A stretch of 6,285 nt of DNA. Origin: an uncultured Lachnospiraceae bacterium. Its GTDB lineage: Bacteria > Bacillota > Clostridia > Lachnospirales > Lachnospiraceae. The notes beneath the pieces are model-generated. The model did not search any database, was not told where the DNA came from, and saw nothing but the letters and a program-made list of their open reading frames with translations. A program made the position numbers and the translations under genes. Position 1 is the first letter of the stretch, and the number at the start of each line of letters is the position of its first letter. The DNA lies in NCBI GenBank assembly GCA_902782815.1, contig CACZOS010000248.1:1-6285 (forward strand), written 5' to 3'. Positions 1 through 6,285 of the stretch are shown piece after piece.

Positions 1-633
1 CTGGATTCGGGAAGGAGCTTACGGATCAATCTCTATGTGAGCAAGGGGGGCCAGGAGTGGATCGATCCGGAATCGGATGAGATTAAAGGGATCATTCAGA
101 GCCTGGTGACCGAAAATGCTTTCACCCGGGAGGAGCCGGAAGCGGCTCCGGAAAGTCTGGAGATCAGTGGGGACGATCTGTCCCCGCAAGGGGAAAATTA
201 TATGACGGCCCACTACACTGTTCTCATCCCTGAAGGCTGGCAGGCATTTGCCTCCTCCTACGGTTCCACCTATATCATTAAAGGCGGAACGGACCAGAAG
301 GAATATGGAGAGAAGCCCACCATCTCTGTCCGTTACAACGACAGCGGGAGTGCCTACAATGCCTATCTGGAAAGCAGGTCCCTCTATAAGGATTCGGTGG
401 AACTGGAGACGACCATAGACAACATACCCTGCTATGCGCTGAAATTTACTGACCAGCTGGAATCCGGCGCCAGGTACTGGACCCATTACAAGTTCTATCT
501 GCAGGTCGGTCAGGAAGAGAACATCAGCATGGAATTAATCCTCGAATCCAGTGATTTTGACGATGTCAGCATACAGGACGATGAGGTCAGACAGATGATC
601 ATCAGTATTGTGAATTCTTCAAATGCATATTAA
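1..633 (+). CDS. Hypothetical protein with repeated C-terminal domain, 5'-truncated by the window edge
   Basis: I do not recognise a named family. The frame is open from the first base and gives 210 residues to the TAA stop at 631-633, so the gene begins upstream. A GTG at 37 is possible but unlikely, because the domain similarity described here extends upstream of it. Window residues 7-36 (LRINLYVSK... to ...IIQSLV) align without gaps to residues 175-204 (ISMELILES... to ...IISIV): two strands, an acidic stretch and a short DDE/SDE-containing helix. This suggests two copies of one domain, the second complete at about residues 66-208, joined by an acidic Glu/Pro-rich linker (about 42-65). The second copy opens with a VLIPEGWQAF motif. 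That motif, the alternating beta pattern and the closing helix recall the PsbP/Mog1-like (DUF1795-type) alpha/beta fold often found in Firmicute lipoproteins; this is inference. Any signal peptide or lipobox would lie outside the window. The 19-base gap to proA suggests cotranscription. Confidence 0.8.
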   Translation: MDSGRSLRINLYVSKGGQEWIDPESDEIKGIIQSLVTENAFTREEPEAAPESLEISGDDLSPQGENYMTAHYTVLIPEGWQAFASSYGSTYIIKGGTDQKEYGEKPTISVRYNDSGSAYNAYLESRSLYKDSVELETTIDNIPCYALKFTDQLESGARYWTHYKFYLQVGQEENISMELILESSDFDDVSIQDDEVRQMIISIVNSSNAY

Positions 634-636
634 GGC

Positions 637-643
637 AGAAAGG
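637..643 (+). promoter_or_regulatory. Ribosome binding site of proA
   Basis: AGAAAGG lies 9 bases before the ATG at 653. Another ATG at 648 is nearer to this site but is in a different frame from the ProA protein, so 653 is the start. The site is weaker than the AAGGAGG-type sites of the two downstream genes. Confidence 0.6.
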
Positions 644-652
644 TAATATGAT

Positions 653-1942
653 ATGGATATCCGTTCAGAAGCCAGAGAAATGAAACTACAGGCTCCTGTG
701 CTGGCAGCTTCCAGCCTGGAGGAAAGAAATGCCGCCCTTCTGGCAGTGGCTGAAGCCCTGGAGGAGAAAAAGGAAGAAATCTTCGCCGCCAACCTGGCGG
801 ACATGGAAGAGGCAGAGAAAAACCTGATCAGTCCCGCGGTGAAAAAGAGGCTGAAATTCGATGAGGGGAAGCTGAGGGATGTGATCGCCGGGATCCATCA
901 GCTGGTGGCCTTGCCGGACCCCCTGGGCCGGGAACTGCTGCACCGGCAGCTGGACGAAGGCCTGGAGCTTTTCCGGGTAAGTGTTCCCATTGGGGTCATC
1001 GGGGTCATTTTTGAAGCCCGCCCGGATGCCCTGGTTCAGATCTCCTCCCTCTGTTTAAAGAGCGGGAACTGTGCCATCTTAAAAGGAGGCAAGGAGACCA
1101 AAAACACCAACAGGATCCTTTTTAAAGTGATCCACGATACCGTGGCAGCCAAGGGACTTCCGGACAAATGTCTGGTTCAGGCGGAACTCCACAGCGAGAT
1201 CGATGAACTACTGTCCTGCGACAAGGATGTGGACCTTCTGATCCCCAGGGGATCCAATGCCTTTGTGGCCTATATCATGAATCATACCAAGATCCCGGTC
1301 ATGGGTCATGCCGACGGGATCTGCCATATCTATGTGGATAAGGATGCGGACCCGGAGGAGGCAATCCCCATCCTCATCGATGCCAAAACCCAGTATACTG
1401 CTGCCTGCAATGCGGTGGAGACCATTCTTGTCCACCGGGCCATAGCCGGCACATTTCTCCCCCTGCTGAAAAATGCCATGGCAGGGGCGGGAGTCAGACT
1501 GCGGGGGACCAAAGAGGTCATGGATATGCTGGGGGATAACTCCGGGGAGAATACCATGGCGGAAAATGACTTTGCCACAGAGTACCTGGATCTGATCGCC
1601 TCCGTGAAGCTGGTCGACGATGTGGCGGAAGCCGTGGATCATATCAATGCCTTCGGATCCCACCACACCGACAGTATCCTCACCCGGGATAAGGCCGCCG
1701 CGGATTACTTCATGCAGCGGGTGGATTCCGCCGGAGTCTACCTGAACTGCTCCACAAGATTTGCCGACGGTTTCCGCTATGGCTTCGGCGCCGAGGTGGG
1801 GATCGGTACCGGCAAGCTGCACGCCAGAGGCCCCGTGGGTCTGGAAGGCCTGGTAACCTATAAATACAAGCTCTACGGATCCGGTCAGATCGTGGGGGAC
1901 TATGCGGAGGGAAGGTCTTCCTTCCATTTCAAAGACCTGTGA
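653..1942 (+). CDS. proA: Gamma-glutamyl phosphate reductase (glutamate-5-semialdehyde dehydrogenase)
   Basis: ProA (EC 1.2.1.41) reduces gamma-glutamyl phosphate with NADPH to glutamate-5-semialdehyde, the second step of proline synthesis from glutamate, in the cytoplasm. It belongs to the aldehyde dehydrogenase superfamily. The 429-residue product is full length (E. coli ProA has 417). Family landmarks are all present: FEARPDALVQI (about 120-130), the nucleotide-binding LKGGKET (about 143-149), PRGSNAFVAYI (about 198-208), TQYTAACNAVET with the expected catalytic Cys252, and the C-terminal GTGKLHARGPVGLEGL signature (about 385-400). The gene starts 19 bases after the upstream gene and is followed within 6 bases by an intrinsic terminator, so it is the last gene of its transcript. 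ProB (glutamate 5-kinase), which often precedes proA, is absent: the upstream gene is unrelated. I see no lesion, and the assignment is close to certain. Confidence 0.97.
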   Translation: MDIRSEAREMKLQAPVLAASSLEERNAALLAVAEALEEKKEEIFAANLADMEEAEKNLISPAVKKRLKFDEGKLRDVIAGIHQLVALPDPLGRELLHRQLDEGLELFRVSVPIGVIGVIFEARPDALVQISSLCLKSGNCAILKGGKETKNTNRILFKVIHDTVAAKGLPDKCLVQAELHSEIDELLSCDKDVDLLIPRGSNAFVAYIMNHTKIPVMGHADGICHIYVDKDADPEEAIPILIDAKTQYTAACNAVETILVHRAIAGTFLPLLKNAMAGAGVRLRGTKEVMDMLGDNSGENTMAENDFATEYLDLIASVKLVDDVAEAVDHINAFGSHHTDSILTRDKAAADYFMQRVDSAGVYLNCSTRFADGFRYGFGAEVGIGTGKLHARGPVGLEGLVTYKYKLYGSGQIVGDYAEGRSSFHFKDL

Positions 1943-1948
1943 AAACCC

Positions 1949-1980
1949 AAAAGAGTCGCCGTTGCCGGCGGCTCTTTTTT
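1949..1980 (+). terminator. Intrinsic (Rho-independent) terminator after proA
   Basis: AAGAGTCGCCG (1951-1961) pairs with CGGCGGCTCTT (1966-1976) around a TTGC loop: 11 base pairs with one T-G wobble, extendable to 13 by the flanking A and T bases. A run of six T residues (1975-1980) follows. It begins 6 bases after the proA stop codon and should end the upstream transcript. On the opposite strand the hairpin is followed only by TTTTGGGTTTT, so it might work weakly in that direction, but no minus-strand gene is in view to need it. Confidence 0.9.
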
Positions 1981-1993
1981 GAAATGAGAGAGG

Positions 1994-2002
1994 AAAAGGA
2001 GG
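1994..2002 (+). promoter_or_regulatory. Strong ribosome binding site that fixes the serine hydrolase start
   Basis: AAAAGGAGG sits 5 bases before the ATG at 2008 and is a near-perfect anti-16S match. It decides against the longer in-frame option from a GTG at 1939, which would overlap the proA stop codon, read through the terminator hairpin and add 23 low-complexity basic residues that do not resemble the family. Confidence 0.85.
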
Positions 2003-2007
2003 ACAGA

Positions 2008-3594
2008 ATGTCATATTTTAAGGAAATGCTGCCGGAAACCCAGGGGATAGATTCCCGGGGGATCACGAATTTTTTGAATGTCATGGACAAAAAAGGCCTG
2101 GAGCTGCACCGGCTCATGATCATACGCCATGGTGTGTGCGTGGCCAGGGCCTCCTGCGCCCCTTACCGGGAGGAGGACCTTCACCCCGTATATTCCTTCA
2201 CCAAATCTTTGACCTCCACGGCTATAGGTTTCGCGGTTCAGGAGGGGATTCTTTCTCTGGATGACCCCATGGTGGATTTTTTCTCCGGAGAACTGCCCGG
2301 ACCGGAGGAGTTTCTTCTGTCTGACGGAAGCCTGCCCCGGGCTTCCTACCCCGGCGGAGCCCGAACCACGGAGGAGATGGAAAGGAACAGGGCGCAGGTG
2401 ACTATCCATCATCTGCTGAGCATGAGCTGCGGTCAGGAAACGGAGATCGAAGACCAGGGGAAAAACTGGATCAGGAGCTTTCTGGCCCAGCCTTTCTTCT
2501 ACAGACCCGGTACTTTTTTCAAGTACAATACGGCGGGAACCAATATGCTGTGCGCCATCCTGAAGAAGAAAACCGGACAGGATCTGACCCGGTTTCTGAA
2601 ACCCCGCCTTTTTGATCATCTGGGGATGGGTGATGTTTTCTGTTATGCCATGCCGGATGCTACCCAGCGAGGAGGCAGCGGTATGAAGCTGACCCTGGAA
2701 AACATGGCCAGATTCACTTATTTTATGCTTAATGACGGATACTGGGAGGGGAAACCCATCCTGCCCGGCTGGTACTCCCGGATGGGCAGAAAACAGATCG
2801 AGACGGCAGGGGACAGCGAAGGCCATATCGAAGACTGGGCCTGCGGATACGGCTACCAGTGCTGGATGGGAAAGGAACCCCGGTCCTTCCGTGCTGACGG
2901 AGCTTTCGGCCAGTTCGGCCTGGTCTACCCTGACCTGGATTTGATCATCATCATGAATTCCGGAACGGAACAGACCCAGTCCATCATGGATGCGGTGGGA
3001 GAGTGCATTCTGCCGGCGGTAGACAGGGAGGAGGATCTGTCAGATAAAGAGAAGCTGCATAAAAATCAGCATATCCTCACTTCCGGGCTTAAGAGTCTCC
3101 GCCTTCCTGCTCTCAAGGGCTGTGCCAACCCGGTCCAGGAAGACGGCTACGGCGGGAGCACCTACCGGGCCGAGGGAAGGTGCAGCGGCATAAAGACCCT
3201 CATCGGCGGGGCAGGACTTGAGGGTATAGAGGATGACTCTTTCCTGGAGGAGATGTCCTTCTCCTTCTCCGGTTCCCGGATGGACTGGAAAGGCAGAGAA
3301 AGAGACCGGGAGGGAAGGGAGAGTACATGGACTCTCACCGCCTCCCTGGAAAATGACTATTTCCGGGGCTTCCTGGAAGCCACGGATTCCGAATATGCCG
3401 CCACTGCCCGCTGGAGGAGCCTCCATGCCCTGGAGATGGAGATCCGACGGATGGATGCCATGAGCGGTGTCCGGATCATCTTCCGGTTTGAGGGGGACAG
3501 GATCCGGATAGAGGCAGATGAGACACTGATGACGGACGGCGGCCTGGGTATGGTGAAAAAGAGCCTGGCTCCCTTTGTCCGCAGTCAAAAGTAA
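2008..3594 (+). CDS. Serine hydrolase, class C beta-lactamase/esterase superfamily, with extra C-terminal region
   Basis: A 528-residue protein. Residues about 1-335 are a beta-lactamase-fold domain (Pfam Beta-lactamase, PF00144 type), which groups class C beta-lactamases, DD-peptidases, esterases and amidases using an acyl-enzyme serine. The SxxK motif is clear: S63-F-T-K66 within VYSFTKSLTSTAIGFAVQEG, with Ser63 the expected nucleophile and Lys66 the general base. The second motif is probably Y173-N-T in PGTFFKYNTAGTNML. Where beta-lactamases have K/H-[ST]-G, the protein reads ADGAFGQFGLVYPDLD (about 296-311), a form seen in non-lactamase relatives, so antibiotic hydrolysis is unlikely. Residues about 340-528 form a further region of alternating hydrophobic and polar segments, probably beta-rich, that I cannot name. 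There is no signal peptide or membrane segment, so it is likely cytoplasmic. It lies 12 bases upstream of lacZ and is probably cotranscribed with it, suggesting action on a glycoside or its product. The fold assignment is firm; the substrate is unknown. Confidence 0.9.
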   Translation: MSYFKEMLPETQGIDSRGITNFLNVMDKKGLELHRLMIIRHGVCVARASCAPYREEDLHPVYSFTKSLTSTAIGFAVQEGILSLDDPMVDFFSGELPGPEEFLLSDGSLPRASYPGGARTTEEMERNRAQVTIHHLLSMSCGQETEIEDQGKNWIRSFLAQPFFYRPGTFFKYNTAGTNMLCAILKKKTGQDLTRFLKPRLFDHLGMGDVFCYAMPDATQRGGSGMKLTLENMARFTYFMLNDGYWEGKPILPGWYSRMGRKQIETAGDSEGHIEDWACGYGYQCWMGKEPRSFRADGAFGQFGLVYPDLDLIIIMNSGTEQTQSIMDAVGECILPAVDREEDLSDKEKLHKNQHILTSGLKSLRLPALKGCANPVQEDGYGGSTYRAEGRCSGIKTLIGGAGLEGIEDDSFLEEMSFSFSGSRMDWKGRERDREGRESTWTLTASLENDYFRGFLEATDSEYAATARWRSLHALEMEIRRMDAMSGVRIIFRFEGDRIRIEADETLMTDGGLGMVKKSLAPFVRSQK

Positions 3595-3598
3595 GGAG
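3592..3598 (+). promoter_or_regulatory. Ribosome binding site of the beta-galactosidase, overlapping the hydrolase stop codon
   Basis: TAAGGAG combines the TAA stop of the serine hydrolase (3592-3594) with an AAGGAG site 8 bases before the ATG at 3607. Such sharing usually means translation of the two genes is coupled on one mRNA. It supports ATG 3607 as the start, giving an N-terminus (LLHEHTLANRAYYIP) typical of the family. Confidence 0.85.
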
Positions 3599-3606
3599 CA
3601 GACCGG

Positions 3607-6285
3607 ATGATCGTTGAAAATAAATTTGAAAATATCAGACTGCTCCATGAGCATACCCTGGCAAACCGGGCTTACTACATCCCTGCATCCTCTTTTATGG
3701 GAGATCTTGTGGAGGACCGGGAGAAGTCGGACCGGTTTCAGCTCCTGAGCGGCAGCTGGGACTTCCGCTATTACAAAAGCATTTATGACCTGGATGAGGA
3801 GGATATCTTTGCCCGGATCCGCAAGGACGCAGACTCGTTTGTCAAGGTTGAGGTACCCGGTGTCTGGCAGATCTACGGTTATGACTGTCACCAGTACACC
3901 AATTTTACCTACCCTTTCCCCATGGATCCTCCCTATGTTCCTGCGGACAATCCCTGTGGGATCTATGTCAGGTCATTTGAATATGACCGGGAGGAAGATG
4001 CCCCCCTGGTAAGCCTGAATTTCGAGGGGGTGGACTCCTGCTTCTATGTCTGGCTGAACGGGACTTATCTGGGCTACAGCCAGGTTTCCCACTGCACCAG
4101 TGAATTTGATGTCTCCTGCCTGGTCCGTCAGGGGAAGAACTGTCTGGTGGTCCTGGTCCTGAAATGGTGTGACGGATCTTACATGGAGGATCAGGATAAA
4201 TTCCGTATGACCGGCATCTTCCGGGACGTCTATCTCCTGAAACGGCCCCGCCGGGGCCTCTTTGACTACCGGATCAGCAGCAGGATCCGGGAGGACGGGT
4301 CTGCAGACCTGCGCATCCGGAGCATTTTTTACAGGGAGTCCTTCCCGGAGGCAGATCTTCTGGGACAGAGTGATGCTGATGAGCAGGATGGCGAACGGCC
4401 CTGTTATCAGGTAGAACTCTTCGATCCGGACGGAAAAACCTGTCTGGCTTCCGGAAACCTTGAGGAGGATACCTGTCTGATTATTCCCCACGCCCGGCTT
4501 TGGAATCCGGAGGATCCCTTTCTCTACTATCTGGTCTTTTCCGGGATGGGAGAGACCATTGTGGAAAGGGTGGGGATCCGGGAAATCTGCATACGGGAAA
4601 ATGTGGTTTACCTGAACGGACATAAACTTCTTTTCCGGGGGGTTAACCGCCACGAATCGGATCCCCTTCTCGGACCGGTGGTGACCCTGGACCGGATGAA
4701 GGAGGATCTCAGGCTGATCCGCCGGCATAATCTCAATGCTATCCGGACCAGTCATTATCCGGATGTCCCCGTCTTTTATCAACTGTGCGACCGGTACGGG
4801 ATCATGGTGATGGACGAGGCGGACAATGAGTCCCACGGGCCGGTGGCCAACTATTATAAAGATCAGGCCATATCCCCCGAGGAAAGGTGGAATGAATGGA
4901 TCTCGGATAATCCCGACTATATCCCGGCCACCCTGGACCGGGTGAGGAGGATGGTGATGCGGGACAAAAACCGCCCCTGTATCCTGATCTGGTCCATGGG
5001 AAATGAGTGCGGCTATGGATGTACCTTCGAAAAGGCCTTAAGCTGGGTCAAGTCTTATGACCCCGACAGGCTGACCCATTATGAGGGGGCATTTCATAAG
5101 AGAAAAGGCCGGAAATATGATTATTCCGACCTGGATCTTTACAGCAGGATGTATCCCTCTCTCGAAGAGATGGAAGCCTATATCCGGAATGATCCGGACA
5201 AACCCATGATCCTCTGCGAGTACAGCCATGCCATGGGCAACGGCCCCGGGGATCCTGAGGATTATCAGGAACTCTTTGACACTCATGACATCCTTTGCGG
5301 GGGCTTTGTCTGGGAATGGTGTGACCACGCCATTCCGGGAGATCCGTCTGCGGCAAATCATGCCCCGGCCTACAGTTACGGCGGAGACCACGGGGAAAAC
5401 CTTCATGACGGAAACTTCTGTGTGGACGGCCTGGTTTTTCCCCACCGCCTTCCCCACACCGGCCTTCTGGAACTGAAAAATGTCCACCGGCCGGTCCGGG
5501 CTTCCTATGACCGGGAAGGGAAAGAACTTACCCTGTCAAACCGTATGCTCTTTTCCTCGCTTGGAGACTGCGTCATGGTCAGGGTGGTCCTGGAAAGGGA
5601 CGGAGAAGTCCTGTATTCGTCGGTTTTACCGGAGGAAGAACTAAAGCTCGTCGGACCGGGAGAGAAGGGGAGCCTATTCGTGAATCTGCCCCTTCCTTCG
5701 GACGGGAAATGTTATCTGAAAGTCTGTTATGAGAAAAAGAAGGGGGACGAGCTGGTCCCGGAGGGGATGAATCTGGGATTTGACGAGTTCCTCCTGGAAA
5801 ATGAGGATGGCAGAAATCAGAAGCTGCTGGAGTATATACGGGAATATACGAAAAATAATCCCTGGGAAAAATGTGGAGAAACCGTCCCGGTAAATCTTTT
5901 CAGAACAGAGGAGACCGGCCGGACCATCACTTTTTCCGTCAATGGCTGTCACTATGTCTATGATAAGCTTACAGGCATGTTTTCTGCCATTTACAAGGAA
6001 GTGGACGGCAGGAGGACCGATCTGCTGGAAGAATCCATGAAGATAAGCATCTGGAGAGCGCCCACGGACAATGACCGGGATCTGAAAACAGAGTGGATCC
6101 GGGCGGGATATCACCAGACCTGTACCCGTGCCTATGAGACTTCCTGGCAGTTTACGGACAAGGGATGGGAGATTCGCGGCAGACTGGGTCTCCTGGCGGA
6201 TGGCCGTCAGCGGATCATGACCCTCCGCCTCCTGTGGAGGATATCCGGGGAGAACCATCTCCGGCTGGAGATGGAAGCGGAAAAG
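3607..6285 (+). CDS. lacZ: GH2 beta-galactosidase (LacZ type), 3'-truncated by the window edge
   Basis: Hydrolyses terminal beta-D-galactose from lactose or other galactosides (EC 3.2.1.23). The frame is open from the ATG to the window end, giving 893 codons; LacZ enzymes have about 1,000-1,030 residues, so perhaps 110-140 are missing. Domains in order: sugar-binding jelly roll (about 45-213), immunoglobulin-like domain (216-325), TIM barrel (327-625), domain 4 (630-735) and the start of the small-chain domain (from about 765), with WRAPTDND at 816-823. Catalytic residues by alignment to E. coli LacZ: acid/base Glu467 in WSMGNECGYG (E. coli E461) and nucleophile Glu538 in ILCEYSHAMGN (E537). 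Also present are RGVNRHE (344-350), His383 in SHYP, the Mg-site residues Glu408 and His410, DGSYMEDQD (189-197) and Trp569 (W568). Asp607 replaces the E. coli Na-site Asn604, a change I believe is common in relatives. An acidic loop (244-265) interrupts the second domain. No signal peptide and about 25 cysteines: cytoplasmic. True substrate could be another beta-galactoside. Confidence 0.96.
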   Translation, partial: MIVENKFENIRLLHEHTLANRAYYIPASSFMGDLVEDREKSDRFQLLSGSWDFRYYKSIYDLDEEDIFARIRKDADSFVKVEVPGVWQIYGYDCHQYTNFTYPFPMDPPYVPADNPCGIYVRSFEYDREEDAPLVSLNFEGVDSCFYVWLNGTYLGYSQVSHCTSEFDVSCLVRQGKNCLVVLVLKWCDGSYMEDQDKFRMTGIFRDVYLLKRPRRGLFDYRISSRIREDGSADLRIRSIFYRESFPEADLLGQSDADEQDGERPCYQVELFDPDGKTCLASGNLEEDTCLIIPHARLWNPEDPFLYYLVFSGMGETIVERVGIREICIRENVVYLNGHKLLFRGVNRHESDPLLGPVVTLDRMKEDLRLIRRHNLNAIRTSHYPDVPVFYQLCDRYGIMVMDEADNESHGPVANYYKDQAISPEERWNEWISDNPDYIPATLDRVRRMVMRDKNRPCILIWSMGNECGYGCTFEKALSWVKSYDPDRLTHYEGAFHKRKGRKYDYSDLDLYSRMYPSLEEMEAYIRNDPDKPMILCEYSHAMGNGPGDPEDYQELFDTHDILCGGFVWEWCDHAIPGDPSAANHAPAYSYGGDHGENLHDGNFCVDGLVFPHRLPHTGLLELKNVHRPVRASYDREGKELTLSNRMLFSSLGDCVMVRVVLERDGEVLYSSVLPEEELKLVGPGEKGSLFVNLPLPSDGKCYLKVCYEKKKGDELVPEGMNLGFDEFLLENEDGRNQKLLEYIREYTKNNPWEKCGETVPVNLFRTEETGRTITFSVNGCHYVYDKLTGMFSAIYKEVDGRRTDLLEESMKISIWRAPTDNDRDLKTEWIRAGYHQTCTRAYETSWQFTDKGWEIRGRLGLLADGRQRIMTLRLLWRISGENHLRLEMEAEK

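Noticed and set aside
1859..1864. TATAAA as a -10 box for a promoter inside the end of proA
   Set aside because: No TTGACA-like hexamer lies 16-18 bases upstream and there is no extended -10 TG. The bases simply encode Thr-Tyr-Lys in a conserved part of ProA.
1910..1925. Perfect 6-bp inverted repeat GGAAGG-TCTT-CCTTCC
   Set aside because: It is short, lies inside the proA coding sequence with no T-tract, and the true terminator follows about 25 bases later.
1939..2007. Longer serine hydrolase start at GTG 1939, overlapping the proA stop codon
   Set aside because: It would translate the terminator hairpin into a basic leader unlike the family and lacks its own good ribosome binding site, whereas ATG 2008 has AAAAGGAGG at ideal spacing.
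1208..2014. Long minus-strand open frame opposite proA
   Set aside because: It is the antisense shadow of a clearly coding gene, its protein resembles no family, and no ribosome binding site precedes it. The same holds for the minus-strand frames at 2011-2826, 3040-3891, 3973-4836 and 5674-6258.
3233..3463. Small plus-strand open frame inside the hydrolase gene
   Set aside because: It is out of frame with a well-supported protein, has no ribosome binding site, and its Pro/Trp-rich composition is typical of a frame-shifted GC-rich reading.
2008..3594. Beta-lactamase resistance gene
   Set aside because: SxxK is shared by the whole superfamily. The missing KTG-type motif, the lack of a signal peptide and the extra C-terminal region argue against a periplasmic or secreted beta-lactamase.

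Overview
The window reads as ordinary chromosomal DNA from a Gram-positive anaerobe of the Clostridia, most likely a fairly GC-rich member of the Lachnospiraceae or a close relative. This is inferred from strong AAGGAGG-type ribosome binding sites, the residue patterns of the beta-galactosidase and ProA, and codon use that favours CGG for arginine and ATC for isoleucine. The species cannot be fixed from the sequence alone. All four genes lie on the plus strand, packed closely, and none shows a frameshift. No RNA gene, CRISPR array, insertion sequence, attachment site or origin was seen.

Layout. Positions 1-633 hold the 3' end of a gene of unknown function. Its product ends in a complete domain of about 145 residues, preceded by the tail of what looks like a second copy of the same domain. 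After 19 bases comes proA (653-1942), complete, for gamma-glutamyl phosphate reductase of proline biosynthesis. A strong intrinsic terminator (1949-1980) follows its stop codon almost immediately. Only 27 bases after the T-tract, a second group begins: a complete serine hydrolase of the beta-lactamase/esterase superfamily (2008-3594), and, 12 bases after its stop, a large GH2 beta-galactosidase of the LacZ type (3607 to the window end, 893 codons, truncated at its 3' end by the window edge).

How the genes fit together. The first two genes look cotranscribed but have no obvious shared job; proB, the usual partner of proA, is not in view. The last two probably form a transcript for handling beta-galactosides: neither product has a signal peptide, so both should be cytoplasmic. 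The hydrolase could remove an ester, amide or similar group from imported material that LacZ then cleaves, but nothing in the sequence identifies its substrate. The points most worth a second look are the serine hydrolase with its uncharacterised C-terminal region and atypical third motif, the repeated domain of the first gene, and the terminator squeezed between proA and the hydrolase. I found no convincing sign of an undescribed multi-gene system.
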